Positions 35,020 through 44,726 are shown, numbered from the stretch's first letter. The stretch: 64,000 nucleotides of DNA from CAVVFX01 sp963747535 (GCA_963747535.1 CAVVFX010000020.1:1-64000); one strand, 5' to 3'. Translations and numbers: made by a program. The notes: generated from the letters alone by a model not told the origin.

Positions 35020-35473
35020 CGTTTTTTCTCTCGACGGATGGCAAAACGGGCTTCGCAGTCGCTCGACCCCGTCTTCGTGTCCATGCGTGGAATCTTACCA
35101 CTGCCGGCGTTGCTTTGGCGGAATCTTGCCAGGGTTCTATTCCTTGCAAGAATCGAACACTAAGAAGCTACTCGAATCCTACTCCTCCACTTAAATGAGT
35201 TGCAAGCACATTCGTATCCGTGACTGTAAATTGTCCGACCATAGTACTTACTCGGATTTACCCCCCGGTAGTGTATGGGACCCATAGAAATCGGCGACCC
35301 GTCTACCCCGCCTGCGGTCTCACGCGAGGATCAAGACCGGCCAGATGTGCGGAGTTTCATATCTATGTATCTGTCTGGTGATTTTGCGCACGAGTGGCGT
35401 AGCGGACAACAGCTATCGTGATCCAGCGCTTACGACGCGCGGAATCTGTAAGATAAAAACGGTAAAGAGAAAA
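35020..35473. other. Gene-free interval between the pseudogene and the DUF4238 gene
   Basis: It holds the presumed promoters of both divergent genes. No operator or repeat is recognisable. The frame opening at 35345 is upstream extension of the DUF4238 gene and looks non-coding. Confidence 0.4.
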
Positions 35474-36394
35474 ATGGCAAGGCAAGCGGAACCGCGTCGG
35501 CACCATTATGTGCCGCGATGCTGGCTGTGTGGTTTCACCGACACGTCAACCCAAGAAGGCAAGCTCGTAGTGACCGATCTGATCCGTAAAAACCAGTGGG
35601 TAACTAAACCTGCAAATGTGGGATTTGCCCGTGACTTTTATCGGCTGACCGATGAACGGATTAGTGACCCTGTACTCGTCGAAAAGGCGCTCTCCAGAAT
35701 CGAAAGCGAGATTGCGCCCATTCTCAGACTCATGGATGAGGAACATAGGGGGCCGACCGTTGAGGAACTGGAGCCGCTTCTGTACTTCATTGCGATTCAG
35801 TGGACGCGGGTTCCGGCATTCCGCCCGTTCATCTTGGATGTTATAGACGCCGTTTCGTACGAACGGCTCAGCGAATATTTGAAGAGTCCGAAGACGTGGG
35901 AGCGCGCATTGCGCAAGGCGGGAATACCTTCGGATGCGCCGGGCGCTGAGTATGACCGTATGAAAGAGTTCTACGCAGCCAAGGCTTACACACTCTCGGC
36001 CCCTACGGACTGGTACATGAAGCGGGCATTCAAAGCGGCCGAAGATGTTCTTCCATCCCTTAGGAAGAGGCTGTGGAGCACATTCATCAGTCCGACCGGT
36101 AGCTTCATTGCGAGTGACAGCCCGGTGGTGCTCGAAGGACCGAGAGACGTGAAGGTTGGGTTCGAGAATGCTGAACTGATCACCTATGTCGTCAGTCGTC
36201 ACGTGACGTTGTGGGGGACATTATGGCCCATACAGCGACCGCTCGTGAATAGGAAATTCATTGCCAAGATGAATACGCTATCGCTTCTGCAATGTGAAGA
36301 GCAAGTGTTCTCGAACGTTCCCGCCTTTTGCTGGATGGATGAGAATAGCAAGTATCAGACTGACTGGAAGAAGTTTTCCAAGGACAGGTACTGA
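35474..36394 (+). CDS. DUF4238 family protein
   Basis: 306 residues from ATG 35474. It matches the DUF4238 plan: RRHHYVPRCWLCGFTD at the start (H-x-VPR/Q), then a helical region with IAIQWTRVPAFRP, and SPTGSFIASDSPVVLEG (the conserved xDxPV). It ends with PIQRPLVNRKFIAKMNTLSL. The function is unknown; members often lie in variable, defence-rich regions. I reject the start at 35345 because the extra 43 residues are not family-like. A second, broken member is at 41046-41989. Confidence 0.85.
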   Translation: MARQAEPRRHHYVPRCWLCGFTDTSTQEGKLVVTDLIRKNQWVTKPANVGFARDFYRLTDERISDPVLVEKALSRIESEIAPILRLMDEEHRGPTVEELEPLLYFIAIQWTRVPAFRPFILDVIDAVSYERLSEYLKSPKTWERALRKAGIPSDAPGAEYDRMKEFYAAKAYTLSAPTDWYMKRAFKAAEDVLPSLRKRLWSTFISPTGSFIASDSPVVLEGPRDVKVGFENAELITYVVSRHVTLWGTLWPIQRPLVNRKFIAKMNTLSLLQCEEQVFSNVPAFCWMDENSKYQTDWKKFSKDRY

Positions 36395-36429
36395 CGAGTC
36401 TATTGGTGGGCCGCGTACGACCTTGGAGC

Positions 36430-36500
36430 AGTCGCGTGAGGAAGGGCCGGGCAGCGTGTTGCGGCGGTTGGCGCGGGAGGAGCGGTGCCGCGATTTCGGG
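36430..36500 (+). pseudogene. Short degenerate coding fragment
   Basis: One frame reads EQSREEGPGSVLRRLAREER. VLRRLAREER matches VLRRLAGEER at 37340-37370. It flanks the gene at 36591 on the opposite side from that copy. Remnant of a duplicated small gene. Confidence 0.5.
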
Positions 36501-36590
36501 ACAAACGGTATGGGACAGCGGAGGGCCCGTCGTTGTTGGTTTGGTGGTTCGTCCCGAGACTTAGGAGTTGTGACTCGTAAGGATTACCAA

Positions 36591-37160
36591 CTACTCCTTT
36601 CCCTTCGCTTTATTGCCAACTGCGTTGACTATCGCGACGATGCTTTGGATCAGCTGCGGATCGATGTCCTCAGGGTTTTGAGTAAGGAATGAAGAGCCAA
36701 TATCGATATTCCAGGATCGGAATGCATCCCTAGTTTCTGGCCAGGTTATATTTTGCCGAAAAGCCTTCAGATAGAACTGGCCAAATGTAATTGCGTGGCG
36801 ACGATTGTTGTTGCGAATCGCCTCAACCATGAAGGACTTGCCCATTATAAACGCAAAGCGCGCCATTCCGCTTAGGAGTGCGATAACTATCAAGCTCGAT
36901 GCTATGGTTCGAACAACTTCCTGCCAACTGAGATTGGCAATCAATTCGCTTGACTTGTAGGCTCGATACATCGCAAAGCCCACCGCGAGCGCCATTATGA
37001 AGCCCACGATGCGGTACCACAAAGTTGCACGTTGTTCAAAGAGTGTTGCCCGACCACTCAGGAAATCCAGTTCGCCGTTGACATATTCATCGAGATGCTT
37101 ATCCACGTCCGAACGTTGAAGATTAGCAGCCGCATCGCCAGTAGTCTGCGATGTACTCAT
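36591..37160 (-). CDS. Two-helix membrane protein
   Basis: 189 residues from ATG 37160. A soluble N-terminus with coiled-coil tendency (LDEYVNGELDFLSGRATLFE) precedes membrane helices at ~52-70 (IVGFIMALAVGFAMYRAYKS) and ~85-105 (ASSLIVIALLSGMARFAFIM). A cytoplasmic helical tail follows. The upstream 74 codons of the frame overlap a degenerate fragment and are not used. No recognised family; such two-helix proteins often sit beside nucleases in defence loci, but no partner is identifiable. Confidence 0.65.
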   Translation of the reverse strand: MSTSQTTGDAAANLQRSDVDKHLDEYVNGELDFLSGRATLFEQRATLWYRIVGFIMALAVGFAMYRAYKSSELIANLSWQEVVRTIASSLIVIALLSGMARFAFIMGKSFMVEAIRNNNRRHAITFGQFYLKAFRQNITWPETRDAFRSWNIDIGSSFLTQNPEDIDPQLIQSIVAIVNAVGNKAKGKE

Positions 37161-37231
37161 ATGGTGCCCAATATACAGGAAATGCCGCCCGCGCAGGGTC
37201 ACGCCAGGAAGCGGTAGCAAACTACTACAGG

Positions 37232-37371
37232 GATGAATCCGTCGAACTTCAAGGTGATCCTGGACGAGTTCATCGCGTCCGGCGTCAAGACGCAGCGCGC
37301 AGCTGGAGCAGGAGCATGTGGTGACGGCGGGCGAGGTGTTGCGAAGGTTGGCGGGGGAGGAGCGGGGTTGA
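37232..37371 (+). pseudogene. Degenerate fragment, shared peptide theme
   Basis: FKVILDEFIASGVKTQRA, then a frame change, then LEQEHVVTAGEVLRRLAGEE and a stop. The first part resembles RLNELINAGVKTPRAKL at 39542, and the second matches 36430-36500. It is the most complete of the fragments and suggests an original protein with both segments. Confidence 0.55.
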
Positions 37372-37385
37372 TCGGTTAGCAAACG

Positions 37386-38042
37386 CTAAGAATTGAAGAT
37401 GCTCGGAAGGTGTGTTGTTATGTGGGTCGTCCCGCTTGCCGCACTTCGTAGAATATCGAATGAATGCACGATCCGGCCACTGATATCCGACACCTCCACG
37501 ATGCTTCGAACCGTCAACGAATAGCGCGCAAGAAAGCTCAGCCAGTCTTCGTGTGTCATTGGTGGGTCAGGAACCATCGTGAACATAGCATGCGCTTTTT
37601 CTCCATGACGTAGAAAACGATTTGTCAATTCAGGAAGCGGGCCATCTCGAAAATGAGCCTCAGCCTTGAATTCGTTGGGATTATACGGGCCGGGTGGAAC
37701 AGGTGGATCTGACCATTGGTGGATTATCCCGCCCACCACCTTCGCCCTAATAATCCGCGAAGGTGGAAGCCCTTCGTTTGAGGCCTCGATCAAAAGTCGG
37801 TCCCGACGGTTGCTTGGGAAGTCTATATCAATTCTGCCGACAAGATCGGGCATAAAACCGGAGCGGATGGCGGCGTTGCTTGCTTCGAGAAGTCCGCGCG
37901 TTAGGTAGGCATACCATCCTGTGACGCCGATGAGCACAGCAGTGAAAATGCCCGTGATGATCGCGGCGAGCGCCTGAATAGCCGCACCATTTTGCCCGAG
38001 CCAGTAAATTAGTCTGCCCCATTGGCTGGTGACTTCGCTCAC
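37386..38042 (-). CDS. Membrane-anchored hypothetical protein
   Basis: 218 residues. One N-terminal membrane helix (~22-45, AIITGIFTAVLIGVTGWYAY) is followed by a helical linker (YLTRGLLEASNAAIRSG) and a soluble beta-rich domain (PDLVGRIDIDF, FKAEAHFRDGPLPELTNRFL). The layout resembles the protein at 42071, and both likely place a beta domain on one face of the membrane. Its 5' end lies 306 bp from the divergent pentapeptide-TIR gene. Confidence 0.65.
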   Translation of the reverse strand: MSEVTSQWGRLIYWLGQNGAAIQALAAIITGIFTAVLIGVTGWYAYLTRGLLEASNAAIRSGFMPDLVGRIDIDFPSNRRDRLLIEASNEGLPPSRIIRAKVVGGIIHQWSDPPVPPGPYNPNEFKAEAHFRDGPLPELTNRFLRHGEKAHAMFTMVPDPPMTHEDWLSFLARYSLTVRSIVEVSDISGRIVHSFDILRSAASGTTHITTHLPSIFNS

Positions 38043-38348
38043 AAGTCCTTATCTTACATTGTCCGGCGCTGGCGCTCATGCGCGGAGGCGGCTAAGGGAG
38101 TCGGCGGCGGTGGTGATGCAGGCGGCGCAGCCGGTGGCGCAGCGGAGCTGGAAGCGGAAGGGGCGAGCGGAAGCCGAAAGACGAACCACCACCGGAGCCG
38201 ACGAAGCCTCAGGGCCTTCGCCGGGGCCACTGTTCGACGCATGTGTGAGCCAGCTAAGCCAGAGAATCGTACAATCGAGACTCTTCCACGGGGAGACGAC
38301 GCCCATGATGGCGACGGAAGCGTAGGCCGTTTTGGTATCGTGTCCTGC

Positions 38349-39326
38349 ATGGCCAACCTTGAACACCTCGCCAAGTTAAAGGAAGGGGTCGCAGCTTGGA
38401 ATCAGTGGAGAGATGATGCGGACGTTGCTATTGATCTGAGCGGTGCGAATCTGAGCGGCGCGGACCTGCGACGCGCCAATTTCAGGCATACGAACTTCTT
38501 AAGCCACGATTATTTCGACATTGATGAAGCGGGAAGACCCATCAGAACGGCCAAATTTGGAGCAGTCCTCAGCAAGGCGGACCTCTCCAGTGCAAATCTC
38601 GCCGGGGCGGACTTCAACTTGGCGGACCTCAGGGGCGCGAACCTCGACGGGGCGAACCTCAGCGGTGCGGAATTTGGTAATGCCCAGTTTCATCGCACTG
38701 TGCTCACCGATCTCGACCTGAGTGCCGCAAACGGGCTAGATACAGTGATTCACTATGGCCCTTCCAGCATCGGCATCGATACGATTTACAAATCGGGAGG
38801 AAAGATCCCAGAGGTTTTCCTGCGTGGAGCTGGCGTTCCGGGATCATTCATCGTCCAAATGAAAGCTCTGGTCGGCGCGATGGAGCCGATTCAATTCTAT
38901 ACGTGCTTTATCAGCTACTCCAGCAAAGATCATGATTTTGCCGAACGTCTACACGCTGACTTACAGGCTAAAGGGGTGCGGTGCTGGTTCGCGCCAGAAG
39001 ATTTGAAAACAGGGGACCGTTTTCAGGAACGCATTGAAGAATCGATTCGGGTCTATGACAAGGTAATGATCATTTTGTCGGAGTCCTCGGTGAAGAGCCG
39101 CTGGGTGGAACGTGAAGTGAACGCCGCACGCGAACGGGAGGAACGTGACAACCGCCTGGTGCTTTTTCCGATCCGTATCGATGAGGCTGTCATGGAAGCT
39201 CCCCAGCCTTGGGCGGCTGACGTTCGCCGCGCAAGACATATTGGCGATTTCCGTAATTGGCACCAGCATCCCACTTACCGAAAAGCCGTTGAGCGATTGC
39301 TCCGCGATCTGAAAGCAAGCGTGTAA
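38349..39326 (+). CDS. Pentapeptide-repeat protein fused to a TIR domain
   Basis: 325 residues from ATG 38349; the open frame upstream is Arg/Gly-rich and not used. Residues ~28-115 are pentapeptide repeats of A(D/N)Lxx type (SGANLSGADLRRANF, LSKADLSSANLAGADF, GANLDGANLSGAEF), forming a right-handed beta-helix. Residues ~182-325 are a TIR domain: FYTCFISYSSKDHDFAERLH, KGVRCWFAPEDLKTGD (box-2/BB-loop region), SESSVKSRWVEREVNAA with the candidate catalytic Glu254. Bacterial TIR domains often degrade NAD or make nucleotide signals on phage sensing. Here the pentapeptide part would be the sensor or scaffold. No other immune gene is adjacent, so it may act alone. Confidence 0.88.
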   Translation: MANLEHLAKLKEGVAAWNQWRDDADVAIDLSGANLSGADLRRANFRHTNFLSHDYFDIDEAGRPIRTAKFGAVLSKADLSSANLAGADFNLADLRGANLDGANLSGAEFGNAQFHRTVLTDLDLSAANGLDTVIHYGPSSIGIDTIYKSGGKIPEVFLRGAGVPGSFIVQMKALVGAMEPIQFYTCFISYSSKDHDFAERLHADLQAKGVRCWFAPEDLKTGDRFQERIEESIRVYDKVMIILSESSVKSRWVEREVNAAREREERDNRLVLFPIRIDEAVMEAPQPWAADVRRARHIGDFRNWHQHPTYRKAVERLLRDLKASV

Positions 39327-39541
39327 AGAATAGGTCCGTCCTCGCATGCCGCAAGCTGGCTAGCGAGGCATCGCGAAGGTGGTCGAAACGGAACGTCTGC
39401 GGAAAAAGGGCTGGCGCACCAAGGCAGAAATAAAACAACGTTTTCCTATTCGATACGGGCACTCTTGGCGCAACCAGCGGTAAGTCGCCGAGGGTTGATG
39501 AACAGTTTTCCGGCGTTGGCTGGCAGGGTTACGGCTTGGGC

Positions 39542-39660
39542 TACGATCCCGGCGATATGGAGCGGCTGAACGAGTTGATCAATGCCGGGGTGAAGACGCC
39601 GAGGGCTAAGCTGGAGGCGCGCCGGGTCGAGAGGCCTGGCCGGTCGGCAGTAAATGGCTA
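39542..39660 (+). pseudogene. Degenerate fragment, YDPGD theme copy 1
   Basis: YDPGDMERLNELINAGVKTP and RAKLEARRVERPG, then stop. It matches 40977-41060 and 44811-45032. The flanking 39327-39541 has no start or gene I can support. Confidence 0.55.
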
Positions 39661-39761
39661 ACGGCTTCGGCTCAGGTGTATCAAAAAAAGTTTCATTGAT
39701 ACACCCCGCGCATCGGCGTTTACAGCTAATATGGGGTGCGTTCAAGAAAGGAAGGTTTGTT

Positions 39762-39971
39762 ATGCCTGAGGTTTGTTGTTTGGGCACAAAGAAAGACGGC
39801 GTGAAGATCTGCGGGCTTCATGACCGACCGCTGGTCGATAAAGAGGAAGCGCTCGCGCTCGGTTTGACCCTCGGATTTGTCGGGGAATTGTTCTGTCCAG
39901 TTACGGGCTCCGCCATCAGCGATGCTTTCGGTAGAGCTGATGCGCTTCACGACGAAATTGCCCAAGGTTGA
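39762..39971 (+). CDS. Small cysteine-containing hypothetical protein
   Basis: 69 residues from ATG 39762 with AAGGAAGG upstream. It has Cys near the N-terminus (VCCLGTKKDGVKICGLHD) and FCPVTGSAISDAFGRADALH near the end. Not recognised. The extension to 39654 lies in the degenerate fragment and is rejected. Single gene. Confidence 0.55.
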   Translation: MPEVCCLGTKKDGVKICGLHDRPLVDKEEALALGLTLGFVGELFCPVTGSAISDAFGRADALHDEIAQG

Positions 39972-40112
39972 AGAACACCCCCATTCCGCATATCGCAGGT
40001 GCGGCGGGATTGCGGCAGGCCTGGCCGAGAGGAGCGGTGACTCAGTTTCCGGAAAGAGCTAAAGTGCCCGTTTTGGAACATCCATTCCTTAGGGTGAGCG
40101 TCCGGAATGAAG

Positions 40113-40134
40113 AAGGGGAGCCGACGCTCCCCTT
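40113..40134. other. Perfect stem-loop
   Basis: AAGGGGAGC (40113-40121), CGAC loop, GCTCCCCTT (40126-40134). It is followed by only a short T-stretch, so a transcript end is possible but not clear. No gene in 39972-40631. Confidence 0.55.
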
Positions 40135-40631
40135 TCAGGCCGCTCTCCCTAGGTTTCGCAGGGTCGCCATTTCTGGTATGGAAGGCAACCTCCGGGCGAT
40201 GCTCCTGATTTGGCTTTGCGCTCGCGGCGGCTCTTGATACTATCAACGCTACGGAGTCGGAGGGTGCCCCACTAATAGTTTCATAGAACACCTCCAAACC
40301 GATTATATCGCGTCAGCCGTGCAGACCCAGGTGATGCCGACAACCTGAGCGATGAAGGCGATCCAGCTATTCACCGCCGGATCGCGCCCGCCGGGATCGA
40401 AGCGCCGGTCAGCCAACGCGGCCAAGCGCAACCAGGCACACCTCCCGATGCGACTGATCAGCACAGCCGGAATTCGTGCATGGGCTTCCGGCTTTTGTAT
40501 CGTACGATAAAGACGCAAACGCGGCCATCGGCGACGAGCACCGGGTCGGGGGGTAGCGTCACGGTGGCGAGAATCCCAAAACCTCAAGTTTGTCGCGGTT
40601 ACGAGCCGGGCGACCGAGGCGCGCGAGTTGC

Positions 40632-40799
40632 TCAGGGACGTTTCAGAAATCTCAAATAGAAAGCTGCGGATACCAACACAATTCCTATATTCACCATCAG
40701 CCGTTCCCAGAATCGGCCCCGGAAAAACAGGAAATCCACTCCCACGATGACGGCTACCATCAGCACAACGAAAAGCGCCAGCGTCAGGTGTCTGCCCAT
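40632..40799 (-). CDS. Very small two-helix membrane protein
   Basis: 55 residues from ATG 40799. TLALFVVLMVAVIVGVDFLF then RFWERLMVNIGIVLVSAAFY and a LRFLKRP end: two hydrophobic helices with positive charges inside. The type (RxRFWERLxxNIGIVLVxxA) is common in acidobacteria. Function unknown; probably an inner-membrane protein. Confidence 0.65.
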   Translation of the reverse strand: MGRHLTLALFVVLMVAVIVGVDFLFFRGRFWERLMVNIGIVLVSAAFYLRFLKRP

Positions 40800-40976
40800 T
40801 TCAGATAGAACCTCTGTTCACAATGTGACCGGGATTTCCATCTTGACATCCCGGCCTGACCGATATCGTACGCCTGATCCTGTCGGCAAGACGGATAGCC
40901 CCGGCCCGGGATCGAGCTGTCGGTCAGCTAACGCGGCCAGCGGCAGCGCCGGACAGCAACGACGCAGCCGCTTATT

Positions 40977-41060
40977 ACGATCCCGGCGACGGGCAGGAGC
41001 TGGGACGGGTATTCGCGTCGGGCTGGAAGGTACCGGAGTTAGCGGCTAAGGTTCGCGCTG
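40977..41060 (+). pseudogene. Degenerate fragment, YDPGD theme copy 2
   Basis: YYDPGDGQELGRVFASGWKV and PELAAKVRAE. It overlaps the 3' end of the minus-strand DUF4238 pseudogene by ~15 bp. Same peptide as 39542 and 44811. Confidence 0.5.
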
Positions 41061-41989
41061 AAAGGCCTCCAGCTTTTGTGTTGGGCGAGCTTTATGGACG
41101 CTCGACGCAAAGTCGGACATCACATTTCTTTCAATGTCCTCCGACATGTAGATGCGTTTGGAGTGAGCGGCACAGTAGGCCCGCTCCACATCGGTTATCC
41201 CTCCGCCAATAAACAGATAGAAGGAAATGCCCGGTATGGTAAATCGGTAATGATGGAACTTCCCTTGCCGAACGCCGTACGGGAAGCTGCTGGCAGCTAT
41301 ATCACGCTTATCGGGAGATAGATCTCTATGCCCGGAACGGCCAGCCCGGTTGTGCCCACGAGGGGATTTTGATTTAAGGTATTAAACATCGCAACGGGGT
41401 TGTCGCTGATATAAAAAGGGCTTTGATGCGACGTCCCGTATAGAATCCAGGATTTGGAGAGGATGTGCGGAACAGCGCTCCGCGTAAGATACGGAATCAT
41501 ACTGATCGCTTCGGCGTACGACTGCTCTTTCGTGGAAGTTGGGATGAAGTCCGCTGCCCCCGGGCCCTCACGCTCCTTCAGTGTTTGCCGCAGAAGTTCT
41601 CCGAAATCCCAATACTGTTGTCGTTGGGCATCCGTCCTGAGCTTTTGAATGGCCACAAACGTTGCCAACCGGATTCGCGTCTCCGGGTCGGCGGGGAGTG
41701 AGCGCGTTTCGACGATCTTGCAAATGTCTTGACTGACTGTGGACTCCAGTCGCCCCATTGCTGGATCGACCGAGTGGCGCTTGCCGTTCACTACGAAGTC
41801 GTAAAAACCGCCTTCGCTCGCCACGTTGCGGACGAGAGTTCTAAATTCTTTTCCGGTTTGTTTGTCGAAAGTCCAGAAGTGGGGTTTACGCCTACTGCCC
41901 GTAGCAAAGCGTCTCAGCAGAAGCTGCGGCACGGTATGTTGGTGGTCGTCGGGCACGTTGATATTATCCCAATCAACTTCTCCGGCCAT
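41046..41989 (-). pseudogene. DUF4238 family protein, frameshifted
   Basis: The first frame (ATG 41989) carries the family start HQHTVPQLLLRRFATGSRRK, then FYDFVVNGKRH, LATFVAIQKLRTDAQRQQYW, and YISDNPVAMFN with the xDNPV motif. It stops after GIEIYLPISVI at 41297. Shifting frame at ~41315 continues the protein for ~90 residues (RDIAASSFPYGVRQGKFHHY, YCAAHSKRIYMSEDIERNVM) to a stop at 41046, which gives normal family length. The total span is not a multiple of three, consistent with one indel. A truncated product could still be made. Confidence 0.8.
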
Positions 41990-42070
41990 ACGAAAGCTAT
42001 GTCGCCGCTGGATCGCGCCATACACCCGCTGTTCGCGCTGGATAACCGACCGGTGTTAGTATTGTTGCTC

Positions 42071-42724
42071 ATGAACCTTGGACCAGATGCGGCGCAGTGG
42101 TACGCGAATAACATAGCAATTTGGGCACTAATCATCACGGCGATCGGCGTCGTGGTTAATGCTGCAATCGCTTATCTTGCGATTGGCCAATTTAAAGCTG
42201 CCAAGGCATCCGCCGATGCAGCGCATCAAAGCGTCGCGGAAGCACATCAAAGTGTTCAGTTCGCCAAGGATGCCCTACAGACTGGCAACCGTGCCTGGGT
42301 TCACGTAAGGGGTACACCTGTTCATCGTGTCAACCAGCCCCCGGAATCGGGACGAGTGCCATGCCGAGTAGATCTAGTGCTTCAAAATTATGGATCTACC
42401 CCGGCGGTGACATTTATGGCCGAAGGTCACCTGGAGTTACTTTCCGATTTTCCAACGACTGAGGAACTTCAATTCAATGTCACGGACAAGAACGGCGTGA
42501 GTGTCATTTCACCCGGCAATGAGTTTCCGCTCCCAACAGCATATATATCTCTCGATCTTCAACAGTGGTCTCAGGTTGAAAACGGAAATCGAAAGCTGGT
42601 GCTGTTAGGCCGGGGGCTTTACGATGACATTTTCGGGAGGCAACACAAGAGTGCATGGCTGTACTGGTATGACAGCAAAGCCCAACGGTTCGTTGTTGGT
42701 CCGTCTCACAACTACGTCACGTAG
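42071..42724 (+). CDS. Membrane-anchored hypothetical protein
   Basis: 217 residues from ATG 42071; the frame upstream overlaps the DUF4238 gene on the other strand and is rejected. A membrane helix at ~15-37 (IWALIITAIGVVVNAAIAYL) precedes a helical Ala/Gln-rich linker (ADAAHQSVAEAHQSVQFAKD) and a beta-rich soluble domain (RVDLVLQNYGSTPAVTFMAE; LPTAYISLDLQQW). This type is frequent in variable regions of many bacteria, with no known function. Its layout resembles that of the protein at 37386. Confidence 0.7.
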   Translation: MNLGPDAAQWYANNIAIWALIITAIGVVVNAAIAYLAIGQFKAAKASADAAHQSVAEAHQSVQFAKDALQTGNRAWVHVRGTPVHRVNQPPESGRVPCRVDLVLQNYGSTPAVTFMAEGHLELLSDFPTTEELQFNVTDKNGVSVISPGNEFPLPTAYISLDLQQWSQVENGNRKLVLLGRGLYDDIFGRQHKSAWLYWYDSKAQRFVVGPSHNYVT

Positions 42725-42870
42725 GGGGGCATAGACTCCATCCGCATCATCCAGGCCGTCGGCGGCGAGTACGCGACTGAGCGCTGCGGCTGCCGCTGAT
42801 TGTTTTGGTTCCGTCCGTATCGATCCGGTCTGCTGCTGACACGCTCACGTTGCGCTCGTAATTTATACTC

Positions 42871-43644
42871 GTGAGCAGCTTGCGAATCCTTACGTTCTCC
42901 GACATTCATCTCGAATTCCGGCCCGGCGCAATCGATGGTTTCAACGGGCTCGACGGCGACCTGCTCGTGCTCGCAGGCGACATCGTCAACCTGATGGACA
43001 TAGCGCCACTCGACGACATTCTGAAGCAGTGGCAGAAGCCGGTCATGTACGTGATCGGCAATCATGAGCTGTACACGCGCGGACCCATGGACGCCGAGAT
43101 CGGCAACTTCAGATCCTGGCTGGCCGAGAATCATCCGCATGTTCACCTACTCTGCGACGAAGCCATCACTATCGACGGGGTCAACTTCTTTGGCGGGACG
43201 ATGTGGACCGACTTCAACGGCTCGGACCCGCTCGCAATGCAGATCGCCGGTGAACAGATCAACGATTTCGAGCTGATCTATCGCACGCGCACGCAGCGCC
43301 TCACGCCAGAAGATACCGTCACGATGCACTCCAGCTACAAAGGCAAACTCCTGGAGTGGCTCGGCAAGGACCTCACTGGCCCGCGCGTCGTCGTCAGTCA
43401 CCACGCGCCGGTCATCAACCCGGCGACCAAGTACCGCACCAGCCCGCTGCAACCGGCCTTCAACTCGCTCGACATGCTCCCGGTGATCGAGGAGTTCCAG
43501 TCCGACCTGTGGATTTACGGTCATACCCATGAATGCGACGACTAGATGTTCGGCAAAACGCGTATCATCTCGAACCAACTCGGGTATCCGCAGGAGCCAG
43601 TCGCCGGGTTCGATCTGAAGGGCGAGCCGGTGGCCCTTCAATAA
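42871..43644 (+). pseudogene. Metallophosphoesterase with in-frame amber codon near the end
   Basis: All five motifs of calcineurin-like metallophosphoesterases are present: FSDIHLEF, VLAGDIVN, VIGNHELY, VVVSHHAP and YGHTHECDD. Directly after GHTHECDD comes TAG (43543-43545). In the same frame the protein would continue MFGKTRIISNQLGYPQ and about 16 more residues to TAA at 43642. Related enzymes have GHTH followed by exactly such a strand, so TAG replaces one sense codon. The product that stops at 43545 keeps all metal ligands and may be active. It hydrolyses phosphoesters; substrate unknown. Confidence 0.85.
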
Positions 43645-43748
43645 TCCCTGTCACTGTTGTAGATCACGTGCGCCGCCGTTCTCGATCAGCAGATGCGCTT
43701 CACCGTCGTGTTGCGCGCACCGGACGGGTTGATGATAAAACAATATCG

Positions 43749-44726
43749 ATGATCAGCAATCCGCCGCGCAATGCCCTCCATGACGGCCTGCCTCCAGACG
43801 AATTAAAGAAACTCGTGAGCCGTTCGGGCTATCCGCTGCAAGGCGTCGTCGCGAGGAAGATGCAGGAACACTTCGCCGTTACCGAGGAATGGAGCTACCC
43901 AGACCGAAAATCGCAAGAGCACCGGTCTCTCGATGTTTTCGGGTACAGAGTCCTCTCCGAGCGCGAGAACAACCGGCTCACAAGCACCTACCTTGTCTTG
44001 CTGGTGGAGTGCAAGCAATCGGTGCTGCCTTACTTCTTCTTTAAAAGCGTTGCGTATGAGACCCAGCCGATTTCCATGTTTCCGACGATAGCCGGAATTC
44101 GACGGTTGGAGCTTGCTGTGGGGCCAGCCATCTGCGTAGCTTCACCATCACAATGTCTCGGTCTGGCTTCTGAACCGTTCTTTCAAAACGAACCGCCGGT
44201 CTGCGTTTCCATTGCGCGGGCCGCGAAGAAAAGCAACGCCAGTGATCAAGACGTTATGGGCACGGCATCCGCTGGACAGTTGAAGGTCAAGAATCTCGAA
44301 ATAACAGGAGCCGATGCCTATCAAAACGTGATCCTGCCACTTGCAGGTGCGATGAGCCATGTCTGTGAGTTGTATCGCCCCGGTACAGATCCCACGACTG
44401 GCGCGTTTTTGGCTCTCGCCACTTGCGTACTCGATGCGCCTATGATCCTCGTTACCGGTCCGCCTGAAGATCCGAAACTGGAAATGGTTCCGTGGGTACG
44501 CGTCGTCCGCAAGGAGACCCAGAAACTGAACCAGGGATTTCATCACTCGACCGAGATCGTGGATTTTGTTCATCGAGACGCTCTTAGCTCGTTTCTTGAA
44601 TCGCTCCTCAAAGCGGCGGACGTATTCCGCGACCGGGCCGAGTGTGTACTTCCGCTCTTCCGAAATGGCCGCGCCAAGGCACCTACTCTCACGGGTTGGT
44701 CGTGGGATCAGATTGTTACGCCGTAG
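43749..44726 (+). CDS. PD-(D/E)xK nuclease-like protein
   Basis: 325 residues from ATG 43749; the frame upstream is not family-like. The first third has a restriction-endonuclease-like pattern: E40 in ARKMQEHF, RSLDVFGYRV with D62, and YLVLLVECKQS with E87 and K89 (D...ExK, here ECK). The remainder is alpha/beta without recognisable domain. DNA-binding or cleavage is inferred from this motif only. It begins 104 bp after the metallophosphoesterase and on the same strand. A defence or repair role is possible. Confidence 0.6.
   Translation: MISNPPRNALHDGLPPDELKKLVSRSGYPLQGVVARKMQEHFAVTEEWSYPDRKSQEHRSLDVFGYRVLSERENNRLTSTYLVLLVECKQSVLPYFFFKSVAYETQPISMFPTIAGIRRLELAVGPAICVASPSQCLGLASEPFFQNEPPVCVSIARAAKKSNASDQDVMGTASAGQLKVKNLEITGADAYQNVILPLAGAMSHVCELYRPGTDPTTGAFLALATCVLDAPMILVTGPPEDPKLEMVPWVRVVRKETQKLNQGFHHSTEIVDFVHRDALSSFLESLLKAADVFRDRAECVLPLFRNGRAKAPTLTGWSWDQIVTP

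Noticed and set aside
35345..35473. Longer N-terminus for the DUF4238 protein
   Set aside because: The extra residues precede the conserved HHYVPR start and are not family-like; ATG 35474 fits better.
38022..38348. Extension of the pentapeptide-TIR protein to 38022
   Set aside because: The region is Arg/Gly/Ala-rich and overlaps the divergent gene's start; the pentapeptide pattern begins only after ATG 38349.
43543..43545. TAG in the metallophosphoesterase as a recoded amino acid (for example pyrrolysine)
   Set aside because: No suppressor tRNA or pyrrolysine genes are visible, and nearby genes show ordinary nonsense and frameshift lesions.
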